Assembly: GCA_016717115.1 (NCBI GenBank)
Contig: JADKGE010000002.1
Location: 519,130 to 583,129 of the forward strand
DNA length: 64,000 bases
From: Actinomycetota bacterium
GTDB lineage: Bacteria; Actinomycetota; Actinomycetes; S36-B12
Direction: 5' to 3'
In this document: piece after piece, positions 45,314 through 54,422 of the stretch
Layout of the letters: every line of letters starts with the position of its first letter
How positions within the stretch are numbered: position 1 is the first letter of the stretch
The notes under the pieces: generated by a model
What the model saw: the letters and a program-made list of their open reading frames with translations, nothing else
The model's database searches: none
What the model was told of the DNA's origin: nothing
Position numbers and translations under genes: made by a program

Positions 45314-45967
45314 GTGCCCCGCGCCCGCGTTCACAACTTCTCCGTCTCTCTCGACGGCTTCGCCACCGGTGTGGACCTGAGCGCCGATGCCCCGTTCGGT
45401 CATGCCGGGCACCGACTCGTCGAGTGGATGAAGGCGACCCGCTTCTGGCACGAGCTGGGGGTCGTGGACATGCCGGGTGGTGTGCCAGGTACCGCTGGCG
45501 TCGACAACGCGTTCGCCGAGCGCTTCGCCCCCGGGATCGGCGCCGAGATCATGGGCGCGGGCAAGTTCGGCCCACCTGGATGGCAGGACGACCCGGAGTG
45601 GCGCGGGTGGTGGGGCGAAAACCCGCCCTTCCACACGCCGACGTTCGTCCTGACCCACCGGCCGCGCCCGTCGATGGAGATGGACGGGGGCACGACGTTC
45701 CACTTCGTGGACGTGGCTCCTGCAGAGGCCCTGGCCGCGGCCTACGACGCGGCCGAGGGTCAGGACGTCCGCATCGGCGGCGGCCCGACGACGGTGCGCG
45801 CGTTCCTTGCCGCCGGCCTGGTCGACGACCTGCATGTCGTCCAGGTGCCGATCGTGCTCGGCCGCGGTGTCCGGCTGTGGGACGGCCTGGAGGGGCTGGA
45901 GCTCCAGTACGACGTGCAGGCGGTGTCATCGCCCAGCGGCGTCACCCACCTCACCTTCACGCGCTGA
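45314..45967 (+). CDS. Dihydrofolate reductase-like (RibD C-terminal) protein
   Basis: 217 aa. RARVHNFSVSLDGFATGVDL at the N-terminus, IMGAGKFGP, and VRIGGGPTTVRAFLAAGLVDDLHVVQVPIVLGRGVRLWDGL define the fold. GTG 45314 has GAAGGAG 6 nt upstream. Substrate unknown; it is a distant paralogue of the 11672-12265 gene. Confidence 0.88.
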   Translation: MPRARVHNFSVSLDGFATGVDLSADAPFGHAGHRLVEWMKATRFWHELGVVDMPGGVPGTAGVDNAFAERFAPGIGAEIMGAGKFGPPGWQDDPEWRGWWGENPPFHTPTFVLTHRPRPSMEMDGGTTFHFVDVAPAEALAAAYDAAEGQDVRIGGGPTTVRAFLAAGLVDDLHVVQVPIVLGRGVRLWDGLEGLELQYDVQAVSSPSGVTHLTFTR

Positions 45968-45975
45968 GGGCGGCC

Positions 45976-46389
45976 CTAGGCAGCAGGGGCCGCGATGTTG
46001 ACCATCCAGGCGACGCCGAATCGGTCGGTGCACATGCCGAACGTGTCGCCCCACATCTGGGGCTCGAGCGGCAGCGTGATGCTCCCGCCGTCGACGAGAC
46101 CGTCCCAGTAGCCCCGCAACTCTGACTCGTCGTCGCCGCTCAAGCTGATCGTCATCGCGCTGCCCGACGAGAACTCCATCCCGGGCGGGGCGTCCGAGGC
46201 CATGAGCGTGAACCCGCTGGGAGACTCGAGCGTCGCATGCATGACCAGGTTCTCGACCGGCGTTCCTGCTTGCCCGTACTCCCCGAAGGTGTTGATGTGC
46301 AGTTCGCCGCCGAACCCGTCCTGGTAGAAGGTCATCGCCTCCCGGGCGTTGTCGACGAACGAGATGTAGGGGTTCATCCGGCTGCTCAT
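45976..46389 (-). CDS. PhnB-like VOC protein
   Basis: 137 aa, paralogous to the protein encoded at 31760-32173 (shared NPYI.F...AREAMTFYQ, GFT.MASD.P, CTDRFGVAWMVNI). Its ATG overlaps the stop of the MMPL transporter gene (ATGA), so it is the second gene of that operon. A deleted duplicate lies 3.2 kb away at 49583-49755. Confidence 0.88.
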   Translation of the reverse strand: MSSRMNPYISFVDNAREAMTFYQDGFGGELHINTFGEYGQAGTPVENLVMHATLESPSGFTLMASDAPPGMEFSSGSAMTISLSGDDESELRGYWDGLVDGGSITLPLEPQMWGDTFGMCTDRFGVAWMVNIAAPAA

Positions 46390-48866
46390 TGCTGGTCCTC
46401 TCCTGGGGCGGGGGCGGGCGACGTGATCAGTGCGCTGTCGTCGATGTCGTCGATCTCCGAGGCTCCCGCCTCGATATCGTCCTCGGACTCGACGCTCACG
46501 TGCGGCAGCAGCCGGTCGAGCCATCCTGGCAGCCACCAGTTGCGCGGGCCGAGGACCGTCATGAGGGCCGGGACGAGGATCAGCCGGACGACGAAGGCAT
46601 CGAGCAGGACGGCCGCCGACAAGGAGACTGCGAAGAGCTTGACCGTCTGGTCGTTGCCGAGGACAAAGGCCGCGAAGACGCTCGTCATGATCAGCGCGGC
46701 AATGGCGACGACGCGTCCGGAGCCCGCGAGGCCGCGGCGGATGGCCGTGTGGTTGTCGTGCGTGTGCAGCCACTCCTCGTGCATGCGGCTGACGAGGAAC
46801 ACCTGGTAGTCGCACGACAGCCCGAACAGGATGGCGAAGACCATGATCGGCAGGAACGGGAAGATCGGCCCGGTGTTCTGCAGGTTGATGAGGTTCGCGA
46901 ACCAGCCGAACTGGAACACCGCCACCGTGATGCCGAGGGCCGCGGCGAGGGACAGCAGGCTGAACAGCACTCCCATGAGCGGGACGAGGATGGATCGGAA
47001 CAGGAAGAGCAGCGCGATGAAGCCCAGCCCCACGACGATGAGCAGGAACCACGGCAGCGCGTCGCTGAGGACCTTCGTGAAGTCGACGGTCACGGCCTGG
47101 AAGCCGCCCACGAAGGCCGTGCCTCCGGTTGCCTCCAGTGCCTGGGGGATGACGGTCTCGCGCAGGTGGAAGAGCAGGTCGGTCGTCGCCTCGTCCTGCG
47201 GGGCCGTCGTCGGGAAGACCTGGATCACGCCGACCTGCGCGTCCGGCGCGACGGGGGCTGCTGCGGCCAGCGCCACGCCGGGATCGGCGTTCAGTGCCGC
47301 CGACAGCGCGCCGACGGCTGCCTGGTCGCCAGCACTGGGGAGCTGGACCGCGATGTACATCGGTCCGTTGACCCCCGGACCGAAACCCTCCGCGGTCAGG
47401 TCGTAGGCGATCCGTGCGGGACTGCCCTGCGGGGCTCCCGAGTCGTCCGAGAATCCTTGCCGCAGCTGCAGGACGGGTCCGGCGAAGATGAGCATGATGA
47501 TGAGGGCCGTGATGACCATCAGCCACGGGCGGCGCTGCAGCCACTCGCCGTAGCGGGCGAACGCGCTGGGGTGGTGGAGATCGGGGGCCTTGCCGCCCCG
47601 GACGAGGCGGCGCCAGAGCCAGCCGATGACGGTCACCGGCAGGAAGATGATCCAGCCGACGTACCGCAGAACGCGCCCCAGCACATGTGCGACGCCCGTC
47701 AGTCGGGGCTTCGGGATGGCCTCCTCGTCGGTGACCCACGCCATGCGCCCGACGAAGGCCCAGCTGCCCAGCAGCGACAGCACGGCCGGCAGCAGCAGGA
47801 GGGCCCCGAGCATGACCATGAAGACGGTGATCGCCGCCGAGACGGCGATGCCGTTGAAGAACTCGATCCGCATCACGAACAGGCCCAGCAGCGCGATGAT
47901 CACGGTGAGGGCCGCGAACTGCACGGCGCGCCCGGACGTGCGTACGGACTCCAGCGCCGCGGCGCGGGGGTCGCGGCCGTGTCGCATCGCCTCGCGATAG
48001 CGATTGATGACGAACAGCGAGTAGTCGATGCCGACGCCTAGGCCGATCATCGAGGCCAGGAAGGGCGCGAAGGTGGCCACCGAGAAGTAGTTGGCCACGA
48101 TCGGCAGCACGAGGGCGGTCGTGATGGACACCGACACCGCCGCAGAGACGATTGGCAGGAACGCTCCCAGGACGGAGCCGAAGGCGAACAGCAGGATGAA
48201 CAGCGCAACCCCGACGCCGATGCTCTCGGACGACGGCGGCTCTCCCTGAACGAAGCCGAAGATCCCGTTCGCGCCGACGGTCAGCCCGTCCTCGCCGTTC
48301 TGCGCCTTGACCACGCCGAGGGCGTCCGCCACCTGCTCCGTGGGCAGGTCGCTGAACGACTCGCCCGCGAACAGCACCGTCGCGTAGGCCACCGTGCCGT
48401 CGGGACTCACCCCCGCCTGACCGAAGTGAGACATCGGGCCGAGGGCCTCCGGCGGCAGCTCCGGCGGCGCCTGGCCGCCCTCGCCCGCTCCCGGGGGCGC
48501 CGCGATCGCCGGGCAGGCCGCACCCTGAGGCTCGCCCAGCGGCGAGATGACGCAGGTGACTCCGGGCAGTGCCGCCAGCTCGGAGAAGACGGCGCCCATG
48601 GCTGCGGCCGGACCGGCATCGACCGCGGAGCCGGAGTCGGCATGCCAGACAACCTGGCCCTCGAGCCCCGATCCGGTGCCCGCGCCCCCAGACAGGTCAC
48701 TCAGCAGGTCCTGAGCGGTCGTCGACTCGGAGTCGGGCAGGTTGAAGTTGTCGTTGTAGTCGCCCTTGAACTGGCTGTACAGGATCCCGATGAACACGAT
48801 CAGGAGCAGCCACGAAGCGAGGCCGAGCCAGGGGTGACGGACGGCCCACTGCGAGATTCGAGTCAT
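46386..48866 (-). CDS. MMPL-family (RND-type) membrane transporter
   Basis: 826 aa with about 12 transmembrane helices in two MMPL repeats, each after a periplasmic loop. Proton-relay-type motifs GLGVGIDYSLFVINRYREAM (repeat 1) and GLSCDYQVFLVSRMHEEW (repeat 2) are intact. Such proteins export lipids or hydrophobic compounds in actinobacteria. ATG 48866 follows CGGGAGC. It is operonic with a VOC protein; the cargo cannot be deduced. Confidence 0.93.
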   Translation of the reverse strand: MTRISQWAVRHPWLGLASWLLLIVFIGILYSQFKGDYNDNFNLPDSESTTAQDLLSDLSGGAGTGSGLEGQVVWHADSGSAVDAGPAAAMGAVFSELAALPGVTCVISPLGEPQGAACPAIAAPPGAGEGGQAPPELPPEALGPMSHFGQAGVSPDGTVAYATVLFAGESFSDLPTEQVADALGVVKAQNGEDGLTVGANGIFGFVQGEPPSSESIGVGVALFILLFAFGSVLGAFLPIVSAAVSVSITTALVLPIVANYFSVATFAPFLASMIGLGVGIDYSLFVINRYREAMRHGRDPRAAALESVRTSGRAVQFAALTVIIALLGLFVMRIEFFNGIAVSAAITVFMVMLGALLLLPAVLSLLGSWAFVGRMAWVTDEEAIPKPRLTGVAHVLGRVLRYVGWIIFLPVTVIGWLWRRLVRGGKAPDLHHPSAFARYGEWLQRRPWLMVITALIIMLIFAGPVLQLRQGFSDDSGAPQGSPARIAYDLTAEGFGPGVNGPMYIAVQLPSAGDQAAVGALSAALNADPGVALAAAAPVAPDAQVGVIQVFPTTAPQDEATTDLLFHLRETVIPQALEATGGTAFVGGFQAVTVDFTKVLSDALPWFLLIVVGLGFIALLFLFRSILVPLMGVLFSLLSLAAALGITVAVFQFGWFANLINLQNTGPIFPFLPIMVFAILFGLSCDYQVFLVSRMHEEWLHTHDNHTAIRRGLAGSGRVVAIAALIMTSVFAAFVLGNDQTVKLFAVSLSAAVLLDAFVVRLILVPALMTVLGPRNWWLPGWLDRLLPHVSVESEDDIEAGASEIDDIDDSALITSPAPAPGEDQQ

Positions 48867-49027
48867 GGCGGCGGCTCCCGTTTGCGCGGCTGGCGTCGCG
48901 GCTTTCCGGCGACCGTACCAACGCGCGTGGGCGGTCTTCAAGGGTCTGTCTGCCGACTCACCACGCTGTTTAGCGTGAGGGAAGGCTGGCGCGGCCTCGA
49001 GGGTGTGCCGGCGGGAAGACGCCCGGG

Positions 49028-49390
49028 CTACTCGGCCGCCCGGCCCCACACATGTGCGCCGCCCCAGTCGATCGCCTCGACCGGCTCGTCCCCGATCACC
49101 CACGCGTCGTGACCCGGAGGCAGCCAGTTCACGTCGCCTGGCCGAGCCTCGAACTCGTCTCCGTCGGCGGTCCTCACGCCGATCCGTCCGGAGATGAGGT
49201 ACTGGAAGTGCGGAGCCTCGCAGAATTCTGTCCCGGTTGCCGGCTTCACATGATCGGACCATCGCCAGCCTGGCTGCAGCGTCATGTGCATCACCTTGCC
49301 GCCGCCGATGTCGACGATCTCGCCCCTGCCGAAGGGGAACTCAAGGACATCATCCGGCTGCGCGAAGTTCTTCAACTCGTATGTGGCCAT
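49028..49390 (-). CDS. Cupin-domain protein
   Basis: 120 aa single cupin: VKPATGTEFCEAPHFQYLISGRIGV (motif 1) and WLPPGHDAWVIGDEP (motif 2). The metal-ligand set is partly kept (His in APHFQ and PPGHD). Function unknown. A DtxR-like operator candidate lies 91 bp upstream. Confidence 0.85.
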   Translation of the reverse strand: MATYELKNFAQPDDVLEFPFGRGEIVDIGGGKVMHMTLQPGWRWSDHVKPATGTEFCEAPHFQYLISGRIGVRTADGDEFEARPGDVNWLPPGHDAWVIGDEPVEAIDWGGAHVWGRAAE

Positions 49391-49480
49391 CGAACAATCC
49401 TCTCCTCGGCAATCCAACTTCGTCACGAGGAAATACCAGAAAGCCTTGCGCCGCAGCGGATCACCACGAGCCCACCTGGA

Positions 49481-49500
49481 TTGGTAAGGCAAGCCTCACC
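49481..49500 (-). promoter_or_regulatory. Possible DtxR/IdeR-type operator
   Basis: GGTAAGGC-AA-GCCTCACC is an 8+8 inverted repeat with one mismatch. It resembles the iron box core (GGTTAGGCTAACC type) and is upstream of the cupin gene. Confidence 0.35.
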
Positions 49501-49582
49501 GTACTCAGAGTGCGGGCGGCGTCAAGACCTCTGTGCGAAGCAACGCTGCACCGGGTGGGCGGCCGCTCGGATCGGCTGACTC

Positions 49583-49755
49583 CAAGGCAGCAGGGCCCGC
49601 GATGTCGACCATCCAGGCGACGCCGAATCGGTCGGTGCACATGCCCAACGTGTCGCCCCACATCTGGGGCTCGAGCGACAGCGTGATGCTCCCGCTGTCG
49701 ACGAGACCGTCGCATGCATGACCAGGTTCTCGACCGGCGTTCCCGCTTGCCCGTA
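49583..49755 (-). pseudogene. Internally deleted duplicate of the PhnB-like VOC gene
   Basis: About 173 bp nearly identical to both ends of 45970-46285, but with 130 bp missing. The junction falls at a CGTC tetranucleotide present on both sides of the deleted piece in the parent (46101-46104 and 46231-46234). The N-terminal coding part is also absent. Clearly non-functional. Confidence 0.85.
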
Positions 49756-49960
49756 CGTGCTCGTCCGCTCGTGGAACGGGTGGCGGCTCCCATTCGCGCA
49801 GCGCGCCGCGCAACGTGCGGCGAAGGTACCAACGTCCGTCCGCCGTTCACACGGTTCTACCCGCGGGGTACTCATCTGTCGGAAGACCGTCGTGCTCCCC
49901 TGTTCGCCGGGGGCTCCAGCATCTAGCGTGGCCCCTGTCAACGTCGATGAAGGAGATGGC

Positions 49961-51757
49961 ATGGCTGCCGACGCACTCCCGACCGCCCGATCCACGAAGA
50001 CCCGCGCGCGCTTCCTGGCCGGGGCGGTGGCCCTGGTGACGTCCGCGGCAGTGCTCGGCCTCGGGACCTCGACCGCGACGGCCGGCGACGTGCCGGCGCC
50101 CGGTCCCGGCGGCGACACGGCCCCCCGGCTCATCCGCCTGCAGCTGCTGGCGTTCAACGACTACCACGGCCATCTGGAGGCCTCCACGCCCGGACCGGTC
50201 GGCGACCAGGCGGCCGGCGGCTCGGAGTACCTCTCGACCGCCCTCACGCAGCTGCGTGCCGGCAAGCGCTTCAGCCTGACCGTGGCCGCGGGCGACCTCA
50301 TCGGCGGATCGCCTGCGCTGTCGGGGCTGTTCAACGACGAGCCCTCCGTCGAGTCGCTCAACGCGATGCAGCTCGACGTCTCCAGCGTCGGCAACCACGA
50401 GTTCGATGACGGCGTCGCCGAGCTCAAGCGGATGCAGGAGGGCGGGTGTCATCCCGTCGACGGGTGCTACTTCCCGGACCAGCCATACGCAGGAGCGGAC
50501 TTCCAGTGGCTGGCGGCGAACGTGGTGAAGGAGGGCACCCGCAACACCGTCCTTCCCCCCTACTGGATCAAGGACGTCGGGGGAGTCAAGGTCGGCTTCA
50601 TCGGCATGACCCTCGAGGGCACGGACGCCATCGTCGCGGCCGCGGGCATCCAGGGCTACTCGTTCCTCGACGAGGCGCGGACCGCCAACCGGCTGGTTCC
50701 CGAGATCAAGAGGCAGGGCGTCGAGAGCATCGTCGTGCTGCTGCACGAGGGCGCGACTCAGGACCCTGCGCCCGGTGACATCAACGCCTGCAACGTCATC
50801 AGCGGTCCGGTCATCGAGATCAACAGCAAGCTCGACCCCGAGATCGACGCGGTCATCACGGGCCACACCCACCAGCCCTACAACTGCATGCTGCCCGGTC
50901 CGGACGGCCGCAAGCGCATGGTGACGAGCGCGTACTCCTTCGGCCGGGTCGTCTCCGAGCTGATCCTCGTCCTCGACCGGGACACCGGGGAGGTGCTCCG
51001 CAACCAGAGCACGGCAACGAACCATGCGGTGATCCAGTCGGAGCTCGCCCCCGATCCCGCGCTGACCGCCGTCATCGCCAAGTGGACGCCGCTGTTCGAG
51101 GCGGCCGGCAACACGCCGGTCGGGACGATCACCGCCGACATCGTCCGGGGTGGGACCCCGCCCGGAGCCGACCGTGGTGTCGAGTCCTCGGCGGGCAACC
51201 TCGTCGCCGATGCCCAGCTCTGGGCGACGTCGTTCAACGGTGCCCAGGTGGCCTTCATGAACGCCGGCGGCGTGCGCTCCGACCTGACGTACGCACCGTC
51301 CGGAGCCGAGGGTGCCGGTGTCGTCACCTACGGCGAAGCGTTCACCTTCCAGCCGTTCGGGAACACCCTGGTCACGATCCCGATGACGGGCGCCCAGATC
51401 GTGTCGGTGCTGCAGGAGCAGTGCCAGCCGGCGGGCTCCTCGCGGCCGTTCCTGAACCTCGGCGTCTCGACCGGGTTCAGCTACACGCTGAGCAGGACGA
51501 TCGTGAACGGCACCTGCACGGCAGTGTCCGTCACGGGCGTCACGCTGAACGGCAAGGCGCTCGACCCGGGCACGACCTACTGGGTCACGGTGAACACCTT
51601 CCTCGCCGACGGTGGGGACAACTTCGCCACCTTCAAGCAGGTTCCTGCGTCGGAGAGGCTGCCAGGTGGGGTGGACCTCCAGGCGCTCACCGACTACCTG
51701 GGCACGTTCTCCCCGGTGGCCCCACCGTCGACGGCTCGGGTGACCGAGGTTCCGTAG
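49961..51757 (+). CDS. Secreted 5'-nucleotidase (UshA-like)
   Basis: 598 aa. ATG 49961 has SD AAGGAG. Signal peptide ends STATAGD. Metallophosphoesterase domain with FNDYHGHLE (metal Asp/His), AAGDLIGG, SVGNHEFDDG and GHTHQPYN, then a 5'-nucleotidase C-terminal domain with ESSAGNLVADAQL, FMNAGGVRSDL and YGEAFTFQPFGNTL. It would hydrolyse extracellular nucleotides to nucleosides and phosphate, giving purine and phosphate salvage. No LPXTG anchor is visible. Confidence 0.94.
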   Translation: MAADALPTARSTKTRARFLAGAVALVTSAAVLGLGTSTATAGDVPAPGPGGDTAPRLIRLQLLAFNDYHGHLEASTPGPVGDQAAGGSEYLSTALTQLRAGKRFSLTVAAGDLIGGSPALSGLFNDEPSVESLNAMQLDVSSVGNHEFDDGVAELKRMQEGGCHPVDGCYFPDQPYAGADFQWLAANVVKEGTRNTVLPPYWIKDVGGVKVGFIGMTLEGTDAIVAAAGIQGYSFLDEARTANRLVPEIKRQGVESIVVLLHEGATQDPAPGDINACNVISGPVIEINSKLDPEIDAVITGHTHQPYNCMLPGPDGRKRMVTSAYSFGRVVSELILVLDRDTGEVLRNQSTATNHAVIQSELAPDPALTAVIAKWTPLFEAAGNTPVGTITADIVRGGTPPGADRGVESSAGNLVADAQLWATSFNGAQVAFMNAGGVRSDLTYAPSGAEGAGVVTYGEAFTFQPFGNTLVTIPMTGAQIVSVLQEQCQPAGSSRPFLNLGVSTGFSYTLSRTIVNGTCTAVSVTGVTLNGKALDPGTTYWVTVNTFLADGGDNFATFKQVPASERLPGGVDLQALTDYLGTFSPVAPPSTARVTEVP

Positions 51758-51793
51758 GAGGGGGCCGGCGACAGTTGTCTTTCCCCACCTCGC

Positions 51794-51813
51794 ATCCGAC
51801 GCTAGCGTCGGAT
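51794..51813. promoter_or_regulatory. 20-bp palindrome overlapping a leaderless promoter
   Basis: ATCCGACGCTAGCGTCGGAT is a perfect palindrome ending 1 bp before GTG 51815. It contains a TAGCGT -10 (51803-51808), 6 nt from the start codon. A repressor binding here would block initiation. Confidence 0.55.
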
Positions 51814-51814
51814 C

Positions 51815-52843
51815 GTGGATCCGTTGGTGGCTCTGAGGCGTGTGGCGTTCCTCCTCGAACGCCAGAACGCCGACGCCTATCGAGTGAGGGCCTTTCGAGG
51901 AGCGGCCGCGGCGCTGGAGGCGGCCGGCGTTGACGAGGTGCAACGTCGGATCCGGAACGGCAGCCTGGCCGAGCTGCGCGGGGTCGGACCGAAGACGGCG
52001 GCCGTCGCGACCGAATCCGTCACCCGGGGGATGTCGACCTACCTGGCCGAGCTGGAGGCGGAACCGCGGCCGGCAGATCGCCTCGACGTCGATGCCCAGG
52101 TGCTTCTCGAGACCCAGCGCGGTGACTGCCACACGCACAGCGACTGGAGCGACGGAGGCAGCCCTCCCCTGGAGATGGCGCTGGCCTGCGTCGAGCTTGG
52201 TCACGAGTGGACGGTCCTGACGGACCACAGTCCGCGACTGACCATCGCGCGGGGACTGACGCGTGAGCGGCTCGAGCAGCAGCTGGACGTGGTGGCCGCG
52301 ATCAACAGCGAGCTGGCCCCGTTCCGATACCTCACGGGCATCGAGGTGGACATCAACGAGGACGGCAGCCTCGACCAGGACGACGACCTCCTGGCGCGCC
52401 TCGATCTCGTCGTCGCGAGCGTGCACTCGAAGCTGAGGGCGCCCAGTGAGGCGATGACACGACGTATGGTGACGGCGATTGCCAATCCGCACGTCGACGT
52501 GCTGGGTCACTGCACCGGCAGGATGGTGGCTGGCGGGAGGGTTCGCCCGGAATCCGAGTTCGACGTGGACCTGATCGTGGAGGCGTGTCGCAAGTTCGAT
52601 GTGGCCATGGAGATCAACAGCCGTCCCGAGCGGCTGGATCCGCCTCGCCGGATCCTCCGCGCGGCCGTCGAGGCGGATCTGCTCGTCGCGATCGACACCG
52701 ACGCTCACGCCCCGGGGCAGTTGGACTGGCAGGCGAACGGCGTGGAGCGGGCCGTTGAGTGCGGTGTTGACCCGACCCGGGTGATTACTACCTGGACGGC
52801 CGACGAGCTGCTGGCCTGGACCGGCGGGCGTGGACCCGGCTAA
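51815..52843 (+). CDS. PHP-domain phosphoesterase with N-terminal HhH
   Basis: 342 aa, equivalent to the C-terminal part of bacterial PolX without the polymerase domain. Residues 1-85 form the helix-hairpin-helix region (LAELRGVGPKTAAVA). The PHP domain has DCHTHSDWSDGG, VLTDHS, GIEVDI, VVASVHSK, VLGHCTGR, EINSRPERLDPP and IDTDAHAP, a complete nine-ligand-type set. Likely a metal-dependent nuclease or phosphoesterase; partner unknown. Confidence 0.92.
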   Translation: MDPLVALRRVAFLLERQNADAYRVRAFRGAAAALEAAGVDEVQRRIRNGSLAELRGVGPKTAAVATESVTRGMSTYLAELEAEPRPADRLDVDAQVLLETQRGDCHTHSDWSDGGSPPLEMALACVELGHEWTVLTDHSPRLTIARGLTRERLEQQLDVVAAINSELAPFRYLTGIEVDINEDGSLDQDDDLLARLDLVVASVHSKLRAPSEAMTRRMVTAIANPHVDVLGHCTGRMVAGGRVRPESEFDVDLIVEACRKFDVAMEINSRPERLDPPRRILRAAVEADLLVAIDTDAHAPGQLDWQANGVERAVECGVDPTRVITTWTADELLAWTGGRGPG

Positions 52844-52963
52844 CGGGTCGAGGCCTCAGCCACGGGCTTGCCGGCGAGAAACGCGGCCGAGGCGAGCAGC
52901 GCATCGCCAGCAGGGATGTACTGCGCTCACGGCTGCCGTCTCGTCAACAAACCGCGTGGCTGC

Positions 52964-53436
52964 TCACCTGCGCTGAGCGTCCGTTCGCGCTGCGAGTGCC
53001 GCCGTCTGCTCCGTGGTGATGGCGAGGGACCTCTCGAGATAGCGGACCAGGAATCGCAGTTGGGTCGTGGTGAGTGACTCGTGCAGCTCGTCGAACCCCT
53101 GGCCTATGCCCTCGTAGACATTCTCGCCGGACGCGAGACCGTCCAGGTCGGCGGACACGAGGACCCGCCTCCGGTCCTGCTCGTCAGGGTTCCGCCGTGC
53201 GAGGCCGGCGGCGCTGAGTCGGTCGACCACGCCGGTGATCGCGCCAGAGGTGAGGTGAAGTCGGCTCGCAAGCGCACCGGCCGACTGCGGCCCCTCGCGC
53301 AGGATGATGCTCAGCGCACGCATGTCCGTGACACCGAGGCCGTAGGACGCCGCGGCCGTCTGCTGGAACAGCGCCGTCTGCGTGGCCCCTTGCTCACCCA
53401 GCAGTCGGAGCCGGTCAATGAGGGCGTCGCGCTTCA
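52964..53436 (-). CDS. MarR-family transcription regulator
   Basis: 157 aa from ATG 53436. Winged-helix core: YGLGVTDMRALSIILREGPQSAGALASRLHLTSGAITGVVDRLSAAGLARRNPDEQDRRRVLVSA, with the wing DxRxR motif. Divergent from an alpha/beta-hydrolase gene with only 49 bp between starts, holding a palindromic operator. Likely represses both genes until a small ligand binds. Confidence 0.9.
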
Positions 53437-53464
53437 TCACATAGCCATCTTGCCACATAAGTAT

Positions 53465-53477
53465 CTTAGTGACTAAG
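53465..53477. promoter_or_regulatory. MarR operator overlapping the hydrolase -10
   Basis: CTTAG-TGA-CTAAG is a perfect 5+5 inverted repeat, within a longer imperfect TATCTTAG/CTAAGGTA. The TAAGGT hexamer (53474-53479) lies 6 nt before ATG 53486, so repressor binding would mask the promoter. Confidence 0.7.
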
Positions 53478-53485
53478 GTATTTAC

Positions 53486-54319
53486 ATGGACACCGCAGTC
53501 GACGTCATCACCCACGGCGGGGCCACCATCGCCGTGACCACTGTGGGTGACTCAGGTCCCGGAATCCTGGTGGTGCACGGGGCGATGCAGGCGGGCGAGT
53601 CGCAACGCGACCTCGCCGAGCTGCTCGCCGCGGACGGCTTCCGGGTGCACCTGATGGACCGGCGCGGTCGGGGTGGCAGCAGCGCACTGATGCCCGACAC
53701 CAGTCCGGACGACGAAGTCGAGGACGTCCGCGCGGTGCTGGCCGCGACCGGGGCGCGGCGCTGCGTCGGCGTCAGTTCCGGGGCACTGCTTGCCGCACGC
53801 TGTGCACTGGCTCACCCGGGACTCCTGGACGGGGTGGTCCTGTTCGAGCCGCCATTGGCGATCGACGGCTCGGTCCGAGTCAGCGATGCGCAACGCGTCA
53901 GAACAGCGGTCCGCCGTGGCCAGCTCGCCACGGCGATGGCCGTCGGCATGCGCGCCGCGGAGATGGGTCCGCCGTGGATGTTCCGCCTGCCGATCCCCGT
54001 GCTTGCGGCCTTCGCGCGACTGATGCTGCGTCGACCAGGCATTGCCGAGCGAGCGGCTGCCCTGACCGCCGACTTCGCCATCGTGGAGTTGAACGCCGAC
54101 CGACTCTCGGACTTCGCCGCGGTTGGCGCGCCGACGCTGCTCATCGACGGGACGGAAACACGCCCCTACCTGCAGAAGGCGGTCGCTGAACTCGCCCACA
54201 CGATTCCCGGCGCACGACACGTCAGACTCGAGGGGCTCACGCACGGTGCCACTCAGAACCGGGACGAGTACGGGCGGCCGGGCCTGGTGGCGCCCGTGAT
54301 GGCGGACTTCCTCGCCTGA
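53486..54319 (+). CDS. Alpha/beta-hydrolase under MarR control
   Basis: 277 aa. GILVVHGAMQAG (oxyanion region), DRRGRGGSS, nucleophile elbow GVSSGALLA, acid probably in LLIDGTETRP and His in EGLTHGATQ. Typical small-molecule esterase or lactonase type; substrate unknown. The divergent MarR gene suggests induction by a xenobiotic or phenolic compound (inference). Confidence 0.88.
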   Translation: MDTAVDVITHGGATIAVTTVGDSGPGILVVHGAMQAGESQRDLAELLAADGFRVHLMDRRGRGGSSALMPDTSPDDEVEDVRAVLAATGARRCVGVSSGALLAARCALAHPGLLDGVVLFEPPLAIDGSVRVSDAQRVRTAVRRGQLATAMAVGMRAAEMGPPWMFRLPIPVLAAFARLMLRRPGIAERAAALTADFAIVELNADRLSDFAAVGAPTLLIDGTETRPYLQKAVAELAHTIPGARHVRLEGLTHGATQNRDEYGRPGLVAPVMADFLA

Positions 54320-54422
54320 GACGACGGCGTCCACCGTTCGATAGCGTGGATACTCCGTCGTGACCGGGTTCACGGGTCTGCTACGTCCAGGCCCCCAGAG
54401 ATACGCCCAGGAAGGGGCCGAG

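Noticed and set aside
46389..48041. Long plus-strand frame opposite the MMPL transporter
   Set aside because: Antisense shadow in GC-rich DNA; low-complexity, Asp/His/Gln-rich translation with no domain.
49847..52708. 953-codon minus-strand frame opposite the nucleotidase and PHP genes
   Set aside because: It spans two convincing genes on the other strand and translates to Arg/Val/Gly-rich sequence without any motif.
52840..52930. Minus-strand tail resembling the C-terminus of a protein after the PHP gene
   Set aside because: Only about 27 codons remain open and they are preceded by an in-frame stop. It may be a gene remnant, but no family could be assigned.
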